Shown: positions 1-6,204 of the stretch, piece after piece
Layout of the letters: the number at the start of each line of letters is the position of its first letter
Numbering within the stretch: the first letter of the stretch is position 1
From: Ruminococcaceae bacterium UBA1320
GTDB lineage: Bacteria > Bacillota > Clostridia > Oscillospirales > Ethanoligenentaceae
Assembly (NCBI GenBank): GCA_002306975.1
Contig: DBTI01000208.1
Location: forward strand, 1 to 11,270
Reading direction: 5' to 3'
Length of the DNA: 11,270 bases
Notes under the pieces: model-generated
Database searches by the model: none
What the model was told of the DNA's origin: nothing
The model's input: the letters and a program-made list of their open reading frames with translations, nothing else
Program-made: the position numbers and the translations under genes

Positions 1-654
1 AAAGCTCTTGTCGGCAAGCATCACGGCGAATCGGAAGAATCCCAGCAGCTTGGCCTTGAAATTGTAAAGCACATGAGACAGCGTGTGGATGAAGCGGCGC
101 AAAAATACAAGCTCAATTTTTCACTTTTAGCAACGCCAGCGGAAGGACTTTCCGGACGCTTTGTCGAAATTGACAAAAAACTTTTCGGCATCATTCCGGG
201 CGTCACCGATCGGGAATATTACACGAATTCATTCCATATTCCCGTTTATTATCCAATTAGCGCCTATCAGAAAATTCAACTTGAAGCGCCGTATCACGTC
301 TTTACAAACGGAGGGCATATCACATATGTTGAAATGGACGGCGATCCTACGAAAAATCTGGAGGCATTTGAATCGGTCATTCGTTGCATGAAAGAAAGTG
401 GGATTGGCTACGGAGCAATTAATCATCCGGTTGACCGGGATCCTGAGTGCGGGTTTAACGGTATCATTGATGACACCTGCCCCAAATGCGGCCGGCGGGA
501 ATCAGATGGACCCGGTTTTGACCGCATCCGCCGTATTACCGGCTATCTGGTCGGTACGCTCGACCGCTTCAACAATTCCAAGCGTGCAGAGGAGCACGAC
601 AGAGTAAAACACCTTGATGTCACTAATAAAGCGCCGACAATGGAAAAGCTATGA
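1..654 (+). CDS. nrdD: Anaerobic (class III) ribonucleoside-triphosphate reductase, C-terminal part
   Basis: This is the last 217 codons of a glycyl-radical ribonucleotide reductase, which makes deoxyribonucleotides without oxygen; the 5' end lies outside the window. The frame is open from base 1. Visible landmarks are a KHHGES stretch near the left edge, the segment NGGHITYVEMDG, a zinc-ribbon-like region with three cysteines (ECGFNG then CPKCG), and the glycyl-radical loop RRITGYLVGT. The radical-forming Gly is expected in the GYLVG loop (codon 541-543). Family members are roughly 700 residues, so about two thirds is missing. The stop TGA is at 652-654. The activating radical-SAM enzyme gene nrdG, which often follows nrdD, does not follow here: the next gene converges from the other strand. 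The substrate-binding half and the active-site cysteines of the barrel cannot be examined. Confidence 0.95.
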   Translation, partial: KALVGKHHGESEESQQLGLEIVKHMRQRVDEAAQKYKLNFSLLATPAEGLSGRFVEIDKKLFGIIPGVTDREYYTNSFHIPVYYPISAYQKIQLEAPYHVFTNGGHITYVEMDGDPTKNLEAFESVIRCMKESGIGYGAINHPVDRDPECGFNGIIDDTCPKCGRRESDGPGFDRIRRITGYLVGTLDRFNNSKRAEEHDRVKHLDVTNKAPTMEKL

Positions 655-686
655 GCACTCTGAGCCTTGTGAATCAATAATACGTA

Positions 687-717
687 AGCAGCGCCTGCAA
701 TCATTGCAGGCGCTGCT
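687..717. terminator. Strong hairpin between converging genes (probable bidirectional terminator)
   Basis: A perfect 14-bp stem (AGCAGCGCCTGCAA at 687-700, its complement at 704-717) encloses a three-base loop TCA. It sits between the nrdD stop (654) and the acetyltransferase stop (721). The run of T that normally follows an intrinsic terminator is poor on both sides (CCTTTAA on the plus strand), so the assignment rests on position and stem strength. A stable mRNA 3'-end hairpin is the alternative. Confidence 0.7.
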
Positions 718-720
718 CCT

Positions 721-1494
721 TTAAGCATCAATAGTCTGATATGAACTATTCGCTTCTTGATAAAAGCTATATTCATATAGTTTGGAAAATCCCATATGAG
801 AATACAAAGCGATGGCATTCTTGTTTTTGCTGTGGACAATTAAATACGCATATTTGGCATGATGCTCCTTGCCGTAGTTTATAATTGTGTTGCATATTGC
901 CGTTCCAAGCCCTTGCTTACGGTAATTGCTGTCAACATGCAAGTCATAGATTCCAATATATCCGCGCTCGACGGTTCCGTATCCGATCCCGACAATCTTA
1001 CCATTCCGGACAGCTTTAACAAATACACTTCTGACCGCGATATTCTTGAATCCCAGGCAATGAACTGAAATCAAATCAGGTGAAGTTATTCCGGTAAGTT
1101 TTGCGGAAGCGGTAAGCCATTCCTCACCCGGAATTTCTGAATAGTTTACTTCTGATTTTAAGTCCTTTATTGAATCATCCAGAGCAAAGCGCATGACATT
1201 TACGGTCTTGACATTCTGATAATTCAATGATAACAAAATATCGGACAAGTTTTCTTGCAAAACCGGAGTGACTTTAAAAACAGAAGGAAGCTTATTGCGA
1301 TAAAACAGTTCTTCACATGTTTTTATTTTTTCTGCAACATTGATGTCGTTTGTATAATTCAGAGGACACACACAGTTAGCACGATATGTATAATTTTGAT
1401 TAAGCCGTAAGATCCATCCGTCCAGGAGAATGGTCTGCTGTGCCGGAATCGAGTTAAGTAAAGCTTCTTCTATCACTTTAATGTTTTCATTCAT
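721..1494 (-). CDS. GNAT-family N-acetyltransferase
   Basis: A 257-residue protein with a C-terminal GNAT fold that would transfer acetyl from acetyl-CoA to an amine on an unknown substrate, probably in the cytoplasm. The acetyl-CoA pyrophosphate loop is clear: LHVDSNYRKQGLGTAIC around residues 185-201, matching the R/Q-x-x-G-x-G/A motif. It is followed by the usual C-terminal elements, including NAIALYSHMGF near 226-236. The first 120 residues form an extra N-terminal domain (with GWILRLNQNYTYRANCVCPL near 26-45) seen in two-domain GNAT proteins. The ATG at 1494 is preceded by GAGG (complement of 1504-1507) with 9 nt spacing. The DsrE-like gene ends 24 nt upstream on the same strand, so they are probably cotranscribed. 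The substrate cannot be inferred. Confidence 0.85.
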   Translation of the reverse strand: MNENIKVIEEALLNSIPAQQTILLDGWILRLNQNYTYRANCVCPLNYTNDINVAEKIKTCEELFYRNKLPSVFKVTPVLQENLSDILLSLNYQNVKTVNVMRFALDDSIKDLKSEVNYSEIPGEEWLTASAKLTGITSPDLISVHCLGFKNIAVRSVFVKAVRNGKIVGIGYGTVERGYIGIYDLHVDSNYRKQGLGTAICNTIINYGKEHHAKYAYLIVHSKNKNAIALYSHMGFSKLYEYSFYQEANSSYQTIDA

Positions 1495-1518
1495 TCAAAT
1501 TAGCCTCGTCTTAAAGTT

Positions 1519-1863
1519 CTAAATGGTTATTAATTTATCTTTTCCTTTGAGGATGTCGGTTAGCCCCTCGCCCCAATAAGCAACATCTATGCCAAATCCG
1601 GAGAGTATATCTGTTACACCCAGTTGATCTGCACAGGCTTTACATGCTGAAAAATGTACGCCTGCATGTGCGGCTATTTCGATTTTTTCCTGTATCATTG
1701 AATTTTCTGCAACCAGTTTTGCTGTTGCGCCCCAAATGATTACCGTAACTTCCTTCCACCATCGGCTCAGCATACTGTTCGTGGCATACATCAGCACCAT
1801 TTTGTCAGAAGTCAAAATATCCGCGTTTGTCCAGAGAATAAAAAGCTTATCTGATTCATCCAT
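1519..1863 (-). CDS. DsrE/DsrF-like small protein
   Basis: A 114-residue protein of the DsrE-like fold. It opens with a beta strand and LFILWTNAD, followed by VTVIIWGATAKLVAEN (about 39-54) and HAGVHFSACKACADQLGV (about 66-83), and ends with a YWGEGLTDILK stretch. The two cysteines at 74 and 77 lie where members of this superfamily carry sulfur-relay cysteines, so a persulfide-handling or redox role is possible but unproven. No signal peptide or membrane segment is seen. The ATG at 1863 has a good Shine-Dalgarno AAGGGAGA (complement of 1872-1879). It lies 63 nt downstream of queH and 24 nt upstream of the acetyltransferase on the same strand, a likely three-gene unit. Next to queH, a sulfur-transfer role in tRNA modification is conceivable but only by proximity. 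Confidence 0.8.
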   Translation of the reverse strand: MDESDKLFILWTNADILTSDKMVLMYATNSMLSRWWKEVTVIIWGATAKLVAENSMIQEKIEIAAHAGVHFSACKACADQLGVTDILSGFGIDVAYWGEGLTDILKGKDKLITI

Positions 1864-1926
1864 TTTAAAAGTCTCCCTTATATCTGTTTCTTAAGTTTAT
1901 TTTAGTTAAGACTTTCATTCCAGATA

Positions 1927-2550
1927 CTATGAATTTCGTTCGCTATAAATCCGGGAATATACGCACCCACAATAGTTTTGACGATACAACCCATATTCCT
2001 TTGAAAGTTCGATTGATCTTTGATATCTGTTTTTCTTCTTGAAATCCGCAAACAGAAACGGAACGCCGTATTCGTCCGAAAGGCGTGCACCGATTTCGTT
2101 AAGCGCTCGTGCATTTTTATAAGGACTTACCGACAATGTGGTGGTAAAATAATCGAAATTGTGTGCCTTTGCATACTCAGCTGTCTTTCGAAGCCTTAAT
2201 TCATAGCAAAGAGAACAACGGGAGCCGCCCTCTTTTTCTTCCTCGAGGCCTTTTGAAATTGACCGAAAGGCGTTTTGATCATAAGGCCCTTCGGCAAATG
2301 AAACAGGGTTGCCGGTTTCAAAGACTGAAAGAAAACGCTTTTGCTCGGTGACCCTTTTTTGATATTCTTCAAAAGGTTCAATATTGGGGTTATAATAATA
2401 GACCGTTATTACAAAATGCTTTGACAAACATTCAAGTACGGAACTGCTGCATGGCGCACAGCAACTGTGAAGCAGCAGAGAAGGTCTTGTGCCGCGTTCT
2501 GCAATCTGTCCGATGGTATCTTCCATCATTTTTTGATAGTTTATATTCAT
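1927..2550 (-). CDS. queH: Epoxyqueuosine reductase QueH (DUF208)
   Basis: QueH converts epoxyqueuosine to queuosine in the anticodon wobble position of certain tRNAs. It is the non-homologous, cobalamin-independent alternative to QueG. The 207-residue protein shows the family signature: LHSCCAPCSS (residues 28-37), YYYNPNIEP (51-59), RCSLCYELRL (111-120) and NYCGCVYSR near the C-terminus (192-200). These cysteines supply the iron-sulfur cluster and the second metal/redox site known in the family. I place the start at the ATG at 2550 because GGAGG (complement of 2559-2563) lies 8 nt before it. A TTG five codons further upstream would contain that ribosome-binding site. It is first in a probable queH, DsrE-like, GNAT unit. 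No other queuosine genes are in the window. Confidence 0.93.
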   Translation of the reverse strand: MNINYQKMMEDTIGQIAERGTRPSLLLHSCCAPCSSSVLECLSKHFVITVYYYNPNIEPFEEYQKRVTEQKRFLSVFETGNPVSFAEGPYDQNAFRSISKGLEEEKEGGSRCSLCYELRLRKTAEYAKAHNFDYFTTTLSVSPYKNARALNEIGARLSDEYGVPFLFADFKKKNRYQRSIELSKEYGLYRQNYCGCVYSRIYSERNS

Positions 2551-2581
2551 ATTCCGCACCTCCAAATGTCTACAGTTTTAC

Positions 2582-2590
2582 ATTATAGCA
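2582..2590 (-). promoter_or_regulatory. Extended -10 promoter for queH
   Basis: Read on the minus strand, the sequence TGCTATAAT gives a perfect -10 hexamer (TATAAT, 2587 to 2582) with an upstream TGn extension. No good -35 box stands 16-18 bp away, which is acceptable for an extended -10 promoter. The predicted start near 2575 leaves a leader of about 25 nt containing the GGAGG site of queH. Confidence 0.65.
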
Positions 2591-2655
2591 TAAAATCCCA
2601 CTTGAATGATAATAGACAGTCGTTTTTGCCACATAGTGATTGTGGATTCCTATGA

Positions 2656-2685
2656 CTGGCATAATTACTGATACTATGATAAAAT
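2656..2685 (+). promoter_or_regulatory. Probable promoter for the DUF512 gene
   Basis: An extended -10 element, TGATAAAAT (TGn plus TAAAAT at 2680-2685), lies 18 bp after a weak -35 CTGGCA (2656-2661, four of six matches). The start would be near 2692, leaving about 39 nt of leader with AAGGA just before the ATG at 2731. It is divergent from the queH promoter within the same 180-bp gap. Confidence 0.5.
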
Positions 2686-2730
2686 CTTCAGGGAACATAT
2701 TCTGGGACGCAAAACGTAAGGATTGAAAAC

Positions 2731-4038
2731 ATGAGTAACAAAATAGCATCAATTGAAAGTGGCAGTATCGCGGAAGAATTAGGTATCGAGACCGGCGATG
2801 TGTTATTCAGTATAAATGGTATCAAAATTCAGGATGTACTGGATTATAAGTTCTTGCTGGCAGCCGACTACATCGAAGTTGAAGTAGAAAAGAAAAACGG
2901 AGAAATATGGCAACTGGAAATTGAAAAAGAGGATGACGAGGATTTAGGCATTGAATTTGAAAAAGAAATCATGGACGATGCCAGAAGCTGCCGGAATAAT
3001 TGTCTCTTTTGCTTTATCGACCAGTTGCCAGAAGGAATGCGGAAAAGTCTGTACTTCAAAGACGATGATTCAAGATTATCGTTCCTTCAGGGGAATTTTG
3101 TAACATTAACAAACATGACGGATGAGGATATCGACAGAATTATCCGGTACAGGATCAGCCCGATCAACGTCTCAGTGCATACCACCAATCCGGAGCTTAG
3201 AATAAAAATGCTCCATAACAAATTTGCAGGGAACATTTACGAAAGGCTGAAAAAGTTAGCGAACGCAAGGATAAAGCTTAATTGTCAGCTCGTTTTATGC
3301 CCTGGATACAATAATGGGCAGGAGTTGATCCGGACCGTTCAGGATTTATATAAACTTTATCCCGCCGTTGAAAATGTGGCGGCTGTGCCTGTTGGGGTCA
3401 CAAAATTTCGCAAAAATCTGAATGAAATAACACTGTACAACGCTGAAAGCGCCGGAAAGGAACTTGACAATATTTATGAGTTTCAGCAAAAAGCCATAAA
3501 AGAAATCGGGAGTCCTTTTATCCGATTGGCGGATGAATTTTATGTGCTGTCCGGAAAAGAAATCCCGAGTACCGAATTCTACGGAGACTTTGAACAAATC
3601 GCGGACGGAATCGGCATGATCCGATTTTTCAGGGACAGCATTACGAATAGTCTGGAAGGCCTTAATATGGAGGGAAAAGGTTCTTTCACGATGATAACCG
3701 GCGTCGCGGCGTATGATGAAATTCTTTGGGCAGCGAGAGCCATCGAGGCGAAAAATCATAATGTTAAAATTAATGTTCACAGAATCATCAATTTCTTTTT
3801 TGGTGAAACAATCACCGTGTCCGGTTTGTTAACCGGGCAGGATATTATGAAGCAGATACCAGTCGAAAGTGTTCTGGATTATATAATCATGCCCCAAAAC
3901 ATGTTTAAGAGCGGGGAAAATATTATGCTGGATGATGTTACTACGGACCAGCTGGAAAATCACTTTCATAAAAAAATTCTATTATGTGATTTTACAGGAG
4001 AAGACTTAATTCAGCTCATTAACGAGCATATTGTATAA
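2731..4038 (+). CDS. DUF512 family PDZ-domain / radical-SAM-like Fe-S protein
   Basis: A 435-residue member of a conserved clostridial/cyanobacterial family of unproven function. The N-terminus is PDZ-like (residues 1-60; IESGSIAEELGIETGDVLFSING), a fold that usually binds peptide ends. A CX3CX2C cluster at Cys87, Cys91 and Cys94 (SCRNNCLFCFIDQLP) resembles a radical-SAM [4Fe-4S] motif. It is followed by family-typical segments SLYFKDDDSRLSFLQGNF and SPINVSVHTTNPELR, and the C-terminal DUF512 region. No signal peptide or membrane helix is seen. The start is the ATG at 2731, with AAGGA about 9 nt upstream. In many Clostridia this gene lies next to the GTPase gene der; here its neighbours are queH (divergent) and a DUF3795 gene, so context adds nothing about function. 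Radical chemistry is an inference from the cysteine spacing. Confidence 0.9.
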   Translation: MSNKIASIESGSIAEELGIETGDVLFSINGIKIQDVLDYKFLLAADYIEVEVEKKNGEIWQLEIEKEDDEDLGIEFEKEIMDDARSCRNNCLFCFIDQLPEGMRKSLYFKDDDSRLSFLQGNFVTLTNMTDEDIDRIIRYRISPINVSVHTTNPELRIKMLHNKFAGNIYERLKKLANARIKLNCQLVLCPGYNNGQELIRTVQDLYKLYPAVENVAAVPVGVTKFRKNLNEITLYNAESAGKELDNIYEFQQKAIKEIGSPFIRLADEFYVLSGKEIPSTEFYGDFEQIADGIGMIRFFRDSITNSLEGLNMEGKGSFTMITGVAAYDEILWAARAIEAKNHNVKINVHRIINFFFGETITVSGLLTGQDIMKQIPVESVLDYIIMPQNMFKSGENIMLDDVTTDQLENHFHKKILLCDFTGEDLIQLINEHIV

Positions 4039-4039
4039 T

Positions 4040-4068
4040 ATTTAATGCCTTACAGTTTTTCATTAAAT
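4040..4068 (+). repeat. AT-only inverted repeat after the DUF512 gene
   Basis: ATTTAATG (4040-4047) and CATTAAAT (4061-4068) can form an 8-bp stem around a 13-nt loop, starting right after the DUF512 stop. Only one pair is G-C and no T tract follows, so it is a weak candidate for a 3'-end structure at best. Confidence 0.3.
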
Positions 4069-4103
4069 AATATAGAAATTGAAAAAGTAGGAGAGGTCCT
4101 TTT

Positions 4104-4481
4104 ATGCAAGAAATGATTACTTTATGTGGTGACAATTGTTTGTATTGCCCTCGATATAATGCAAAGAATGACGAGAAATTGGCAAAAGTCGCTGAGTTGT
4201 GGAATAAGATTGGTTGGAGCAACGGCATTCTCTCAAATGACGAGATAAAATGTGCGGGTTGTTCATCACATAAGAGCTGCACATACAAATTGGTGGAGTG
4301 CATAAAAAAACGCAATGTCAAAAAATGCAATGAATGCACGCAATATCCTTGTTATAAGATCAAAGACATGCTTGAGCGTACAGAAAAATACAAGGCAATA
4401 TGCAAAGAATTATGCTCAAAACAGGAGTACGATTTGCTCTCAAAGGCATTTTTCGAAAAAGAGACAAACCTTCTAAAATAA
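4104..4481 (+). CDS. Cysteine-rich DUF3795 family protein
   Basis: A 125-residue cytoplasmic protein with twelve cysteines in paired motifs: LCGDNCLYCPRY (Cys8, 12, 15), KCAGCSSHKSC (50, 53, 59), Cys66, KCNECTQYPCYKIKDM (75, 78, 83), then Cys100 and Cys104. This order matches the DUF3795 family of small, probably zinc- or iron-sulfur-binding proteins common in anaerobes; the function is unknown. The ATG has a strong ribosome-binding site AGGAGAGG nearby (4089-4096). It starts 65 nt after the DUF512 gene on the same strand and could be read from that transcript; a TATAAT at 4034-4039 lacks a convincing -35. No clear terminator separates it from the following Rex site and promoter. Confidence 0.8.
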   Translation: MQEMITLCGDNCLYCPRYNAKNDEKLAKVAELWNKIGWSNGILSNDEIKCAGCSSHKSCTYKLVECIKKRNVKKCNECTQYPCYKIKDMLERTEKYKAICKELCSKQEYDLLSKAFFEKETNLLK

Positions 4482-4538
4482 TTGTAAAAACCAATTCATC
4501 AACTTTATGCTTTAATAAAACATTGATCTTGTAGCATC

Positions 4539-4556
4539 TTGTTAATTAGTTATCAA
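4539..4556. promoter_or_regulatory. Probable Rex operator (NADH/NAD+ redox repressor site)
   Basis: TTGTTAATTAGTTATCAA matches the known Rex consensus TTGTTAANNNNTTAACAA at 13 of 14 specified bases (one A-to-T change in the right half). It lies 2 bp upstream of the -35 box of the hydrogenase promoter. Rex family repressors leave DNA when the NADH/NAD+ ratio rises, and in Clostridia they control alcohol and butyrate fermentation genes. That fits the hydrogenase and alcohol dehydrogenase downstream. No rex gene is in the window. Confidence 0.75.
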
Positions 4557-4558
4557 AA

Positions 4559-4587
4559 TTGACAGAAAATTTGCAGCATGTTATACT
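4559..4587 (+). promoter_or_regulatory. Sigma-A type promoter of the hydrogenase operon
   Basis: A perfect -35 TTGACA (4559-4564) and a -10 TATACT (4582-4587) are separated by exactly 17 bp. The transcript should start near 4594, only about six bases before the first leader hairpin. The start is upstream of the apparent ATG at 4606 but far upstream of the proposed hydrogenase start (4750), leaving a structured leader of about 155 nt. Confidence 0.85.
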
Positions 4588-4593
4588 ATCAAC

Positions 4594-4689
4594 CGAATTG
4601 AAGCCATGAAGACTTCACGAATTAAAGCTATTATGTATTTTCAAACCATGAAGGGGCGAGCCATCGGTGCGCCTTTTTATGGTTTTTTT
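4594..4689 (+). ncRNA. Structured leader RNA, copy 1: twin AUGAA hairpins with attenuator
   Basis: Hairpin P1 is GAAGCCATGAAGACTTC (4600-4616): a GAAG/CUUC stem, one C-A mismatch, a C-G closing pair and the loop AUGAA. An AT-rich linker carries TATTATGTAT (4629-4638), identical in copy 2. A second AUGAA (4648-4652), flanked by CC and GG, could form a small P2 hairpin, weaker here than in copy 2. The same bases make the 5' arm of the terminator at 4643-4689. The predicted switch is P2 formed (read-through) or terminator formed (stop). The ligand or protein is unknown. It does not resemble the cobalamin or NiCo riboswitches as I know them. The boundaries are the predicted transcript start and the end of the T run. 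Confidence 0.75.
4643..4689 (+). terminator. Intrinsic terminator (attenuator) in the hydrogenase leader
   Basis: The 5' arm 4643-4658 pairs with 4670-4685 over 16 bp including three G-U pairs, around an 11-nt loop, and the RNA continues in a run of seven U (4683-4689). It sits about 60 nt before the hydrogenase start and inside the operon's own transcript, so it must act as a conditional attenuator rather than a gene-end terminator. Confidence 0.85.
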
Positions 4690-4749
4690 GTTAAGCGACA
4701 AGGCCGCCGTTATCTAAAAAGCAAATTTCTGAAAGGCGTTGCACTTGTT

Positions 4750-6180
4750 ATGAGAATATTTGACACAGATGTTCAGGAACTGAAATACAAGGTTCTGAAG
4801 GAAGTAGTTAAGCTTGAGCGCATAGGTGCCTTAGAACAGGAATATCACAGCATCCCCAAAACAATTATTCCGGGACCAAGGGCGACCATGCGCTGCTGCA
4901 TATATCATGAACGCGCGATTGTTGAAGAACGCGTAAAGCTGGCAATGGGTGGAGATAAATTAAATCCAAATATCGTTGAAGTTATAGATTGTGCCTGTGA
5001 TGAGTGCCCGGTTAAGCGTTTCTTTGTGACGGATGCCTGCCGTGGATGCCTCTCGCACAGGTGCCAAAGTGTTTGCCCTGTCGGCGCAATAACGACGGAT
5101 AAACATAAATCAGTCATCGATACTGAGAAGTGTATTGAATGCGGGCGGTGCATGAAAGCGTGCCCTTACAGTGCTATTATTGAAAACCAGAGGCCTTGTG
5201 TAAAAGGCTGCGTAGCGAAAGCGATAACCATTAATGAGCAGAAAAAGGCCTCCATCGACAGCAAAAAATGCACTGGCTGCGGCGCGTGTGTATATCAGTG
5301 TCCGTTTGGTGCAATTGTTGACAAATCATATATTATAGATGTTCTTCGCCTCATTAAAAGTTCAGCTAATGGTAAAAACTATAAGGTATATGCGGTTGTC
5401 GCTCCGTCTTTTGCGGGCCAGTTTTCTTATGCAAAGCCCGGTCAGATTGTATCCGGTATTAAAAGAGCGGGCTTTAACGTCATTGTGGAGGCCGCGCTCG
5501 GAGCGGATGTGGTAGCCAAAAAAGAAGCTGAAGAACTTGTCAAAAAAGGTTTTCTGACAAGTTCCTGCTGCCCAGCTTTTGTAAGCTACGTTAAGGAGAA
5601 TTTTCCCGACATATCCGGGCACATTTCCAGTAATATTTCGCCCATGGCAGAAACCGCAAAACTGATTAAAAAAGCGGATACGAGCGCAAAAGTCGTTTTC
5701 ATCGGCCCCTGCACAGCCAAAAAACTTGAAATTAAGCAGCCGGAAATCGCCGGTTTAGTCGACAGCGTTCTGACTTTCGAAGAATTGCAGTCTCTGTTTG
5801 ACGGAATGGGAATCCTTATTGAAGCTCTGCCAGAGGAGACCATTGATGACGCGTCCTGCTACGGGAGAATTTTTGCACGAAGCGGCGGACTTTCGGAAGC
5901 TATAAAATCAGTCATCGAAAATGAAGCGTTAAATTTTAATTTATCTTCTGAAACCTGCAATGGAGCGGAGCAATGCAAGGTTGCTTTGCTGAAAGCGTCC
6001 AAAGGCAAACTTGATAAAAACTTCATTGAGGGAATGTTTTGTGAGGATGGCTGTATTGGCGGAGCAGCCTGCCTGACTCACAGTGTCAAAAATGTTGCCG
6101 TCATCAACAAATATTCAGCACTGTCCAGAAAAAAGAGCGTAGATATATCTCTTAATGAATTAAGCACCCGAAAATTTTGA
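4750..6180 (+). CDS. [FeFe] hydrogenase, group B (ferredoxin-type, monomeric)
   Basis: A 476-residue iron-only hydrogenase that would interconvert protons plus electrons and H2, probably with reduced ferredoxin. After about 80 residues lie cysteine clusters for several [4Fe-4S] centres: CACDECP (81-87), CRGCLSHRCQSVCP (97-110), CIECGRCMKACP (128-139), PCVKGC (149-154) and CTGCGACVYQCP (174-185). The H-cluster domain has all three signatures: TSSCCPAF (270-277), GPCTAKKLE (319-327) and GMFCEDGCIGG (428-438). Cys274, 321, 431 and 435 are the expected ligands and Cys273 the proton-transfer cysteine. I start at the ATG at 4750; an open frame back to 4606 crosses the leader RNA and terminator. The ribosome-binding site is mediocre (GAAAGG, 13 nt away). 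The maturases HydE, HydF and HydG are not nearby. It is first in an operon with hypB (24-nt gap). Confidence 0.93.
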   Translation: MRIFDTDVQELKYKVLKEVVKLERIGALEQEYHSIPKTIIPGPRATMRCCIYHERAIVEERVKLAMGGDKLNPNIVEVIDCACDECPVKRFFVTDACRGCLSHRCQSVCPVGAITTDKHKSVIDTEKCIECGRCMKACPYSAIIENQRPCVKGCVAKAITINEQKKASIDSKKCTGCGACVYQCPFGAIVDKSYIIDVLRLIKSSANGKNYKVYAVVAPSFAGQFSYAKPGQIVSGIKRAGFNVIVEAALGADVVAKKEAEELVKKGFLTSSCCPAFVSYVKENFPDISGHISSNISPMAETAKLIKKADTSAKVVFIGPCTAKKLEIKQPEIAGLVDSVLTFEELQSLFDGMGILIEALPEETIDDASCYGRIFARSGGLSEAIKSVIENEALNFNLSSETCNGAEQCKVALLKASKGKLDKNFIEGMFCEDGCIGGAACLTHSVKNVAVINKYSALSRKKSVDISLNELSTRKF

Positions 6181-6204
6181 GTATGAAGTAAGGAGAAAAT
6201 CATA

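Noticed and set aside
2551..2565. TTG start of QueH at 2565
   Set aside because: The codons between 2565 and 2551 contain the GGAGG ribosome-binding site that serves the ATG at 2550.
4600..4660. Classical ANTAR dual-hexaloop target
   Set aside because: The architecture is similar, but the loops read AUGAA (or AUGAAG if taken as hexaloops), which lacks the A1 and G4 pattern known for ANTAR targets. An unusual ANTAR-like protein is not excluded.
4606..4749. N-terminal extension of the hydrogenase (start at 4606)
   Set aside because: The ATG lies in a hairpin loop only about 10 nt from the predicted transcript start, has no ribosome-binding site, and the stretch spans an intrinsic terminator. 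The family-like protein begins at 4750.
5586..5843. Open frames on the opposite strand of the hydrogenase and other genes
   Set aside because: They are shadows of well-supported genes, with no ribosome-binding sites and no recognisable protein features.
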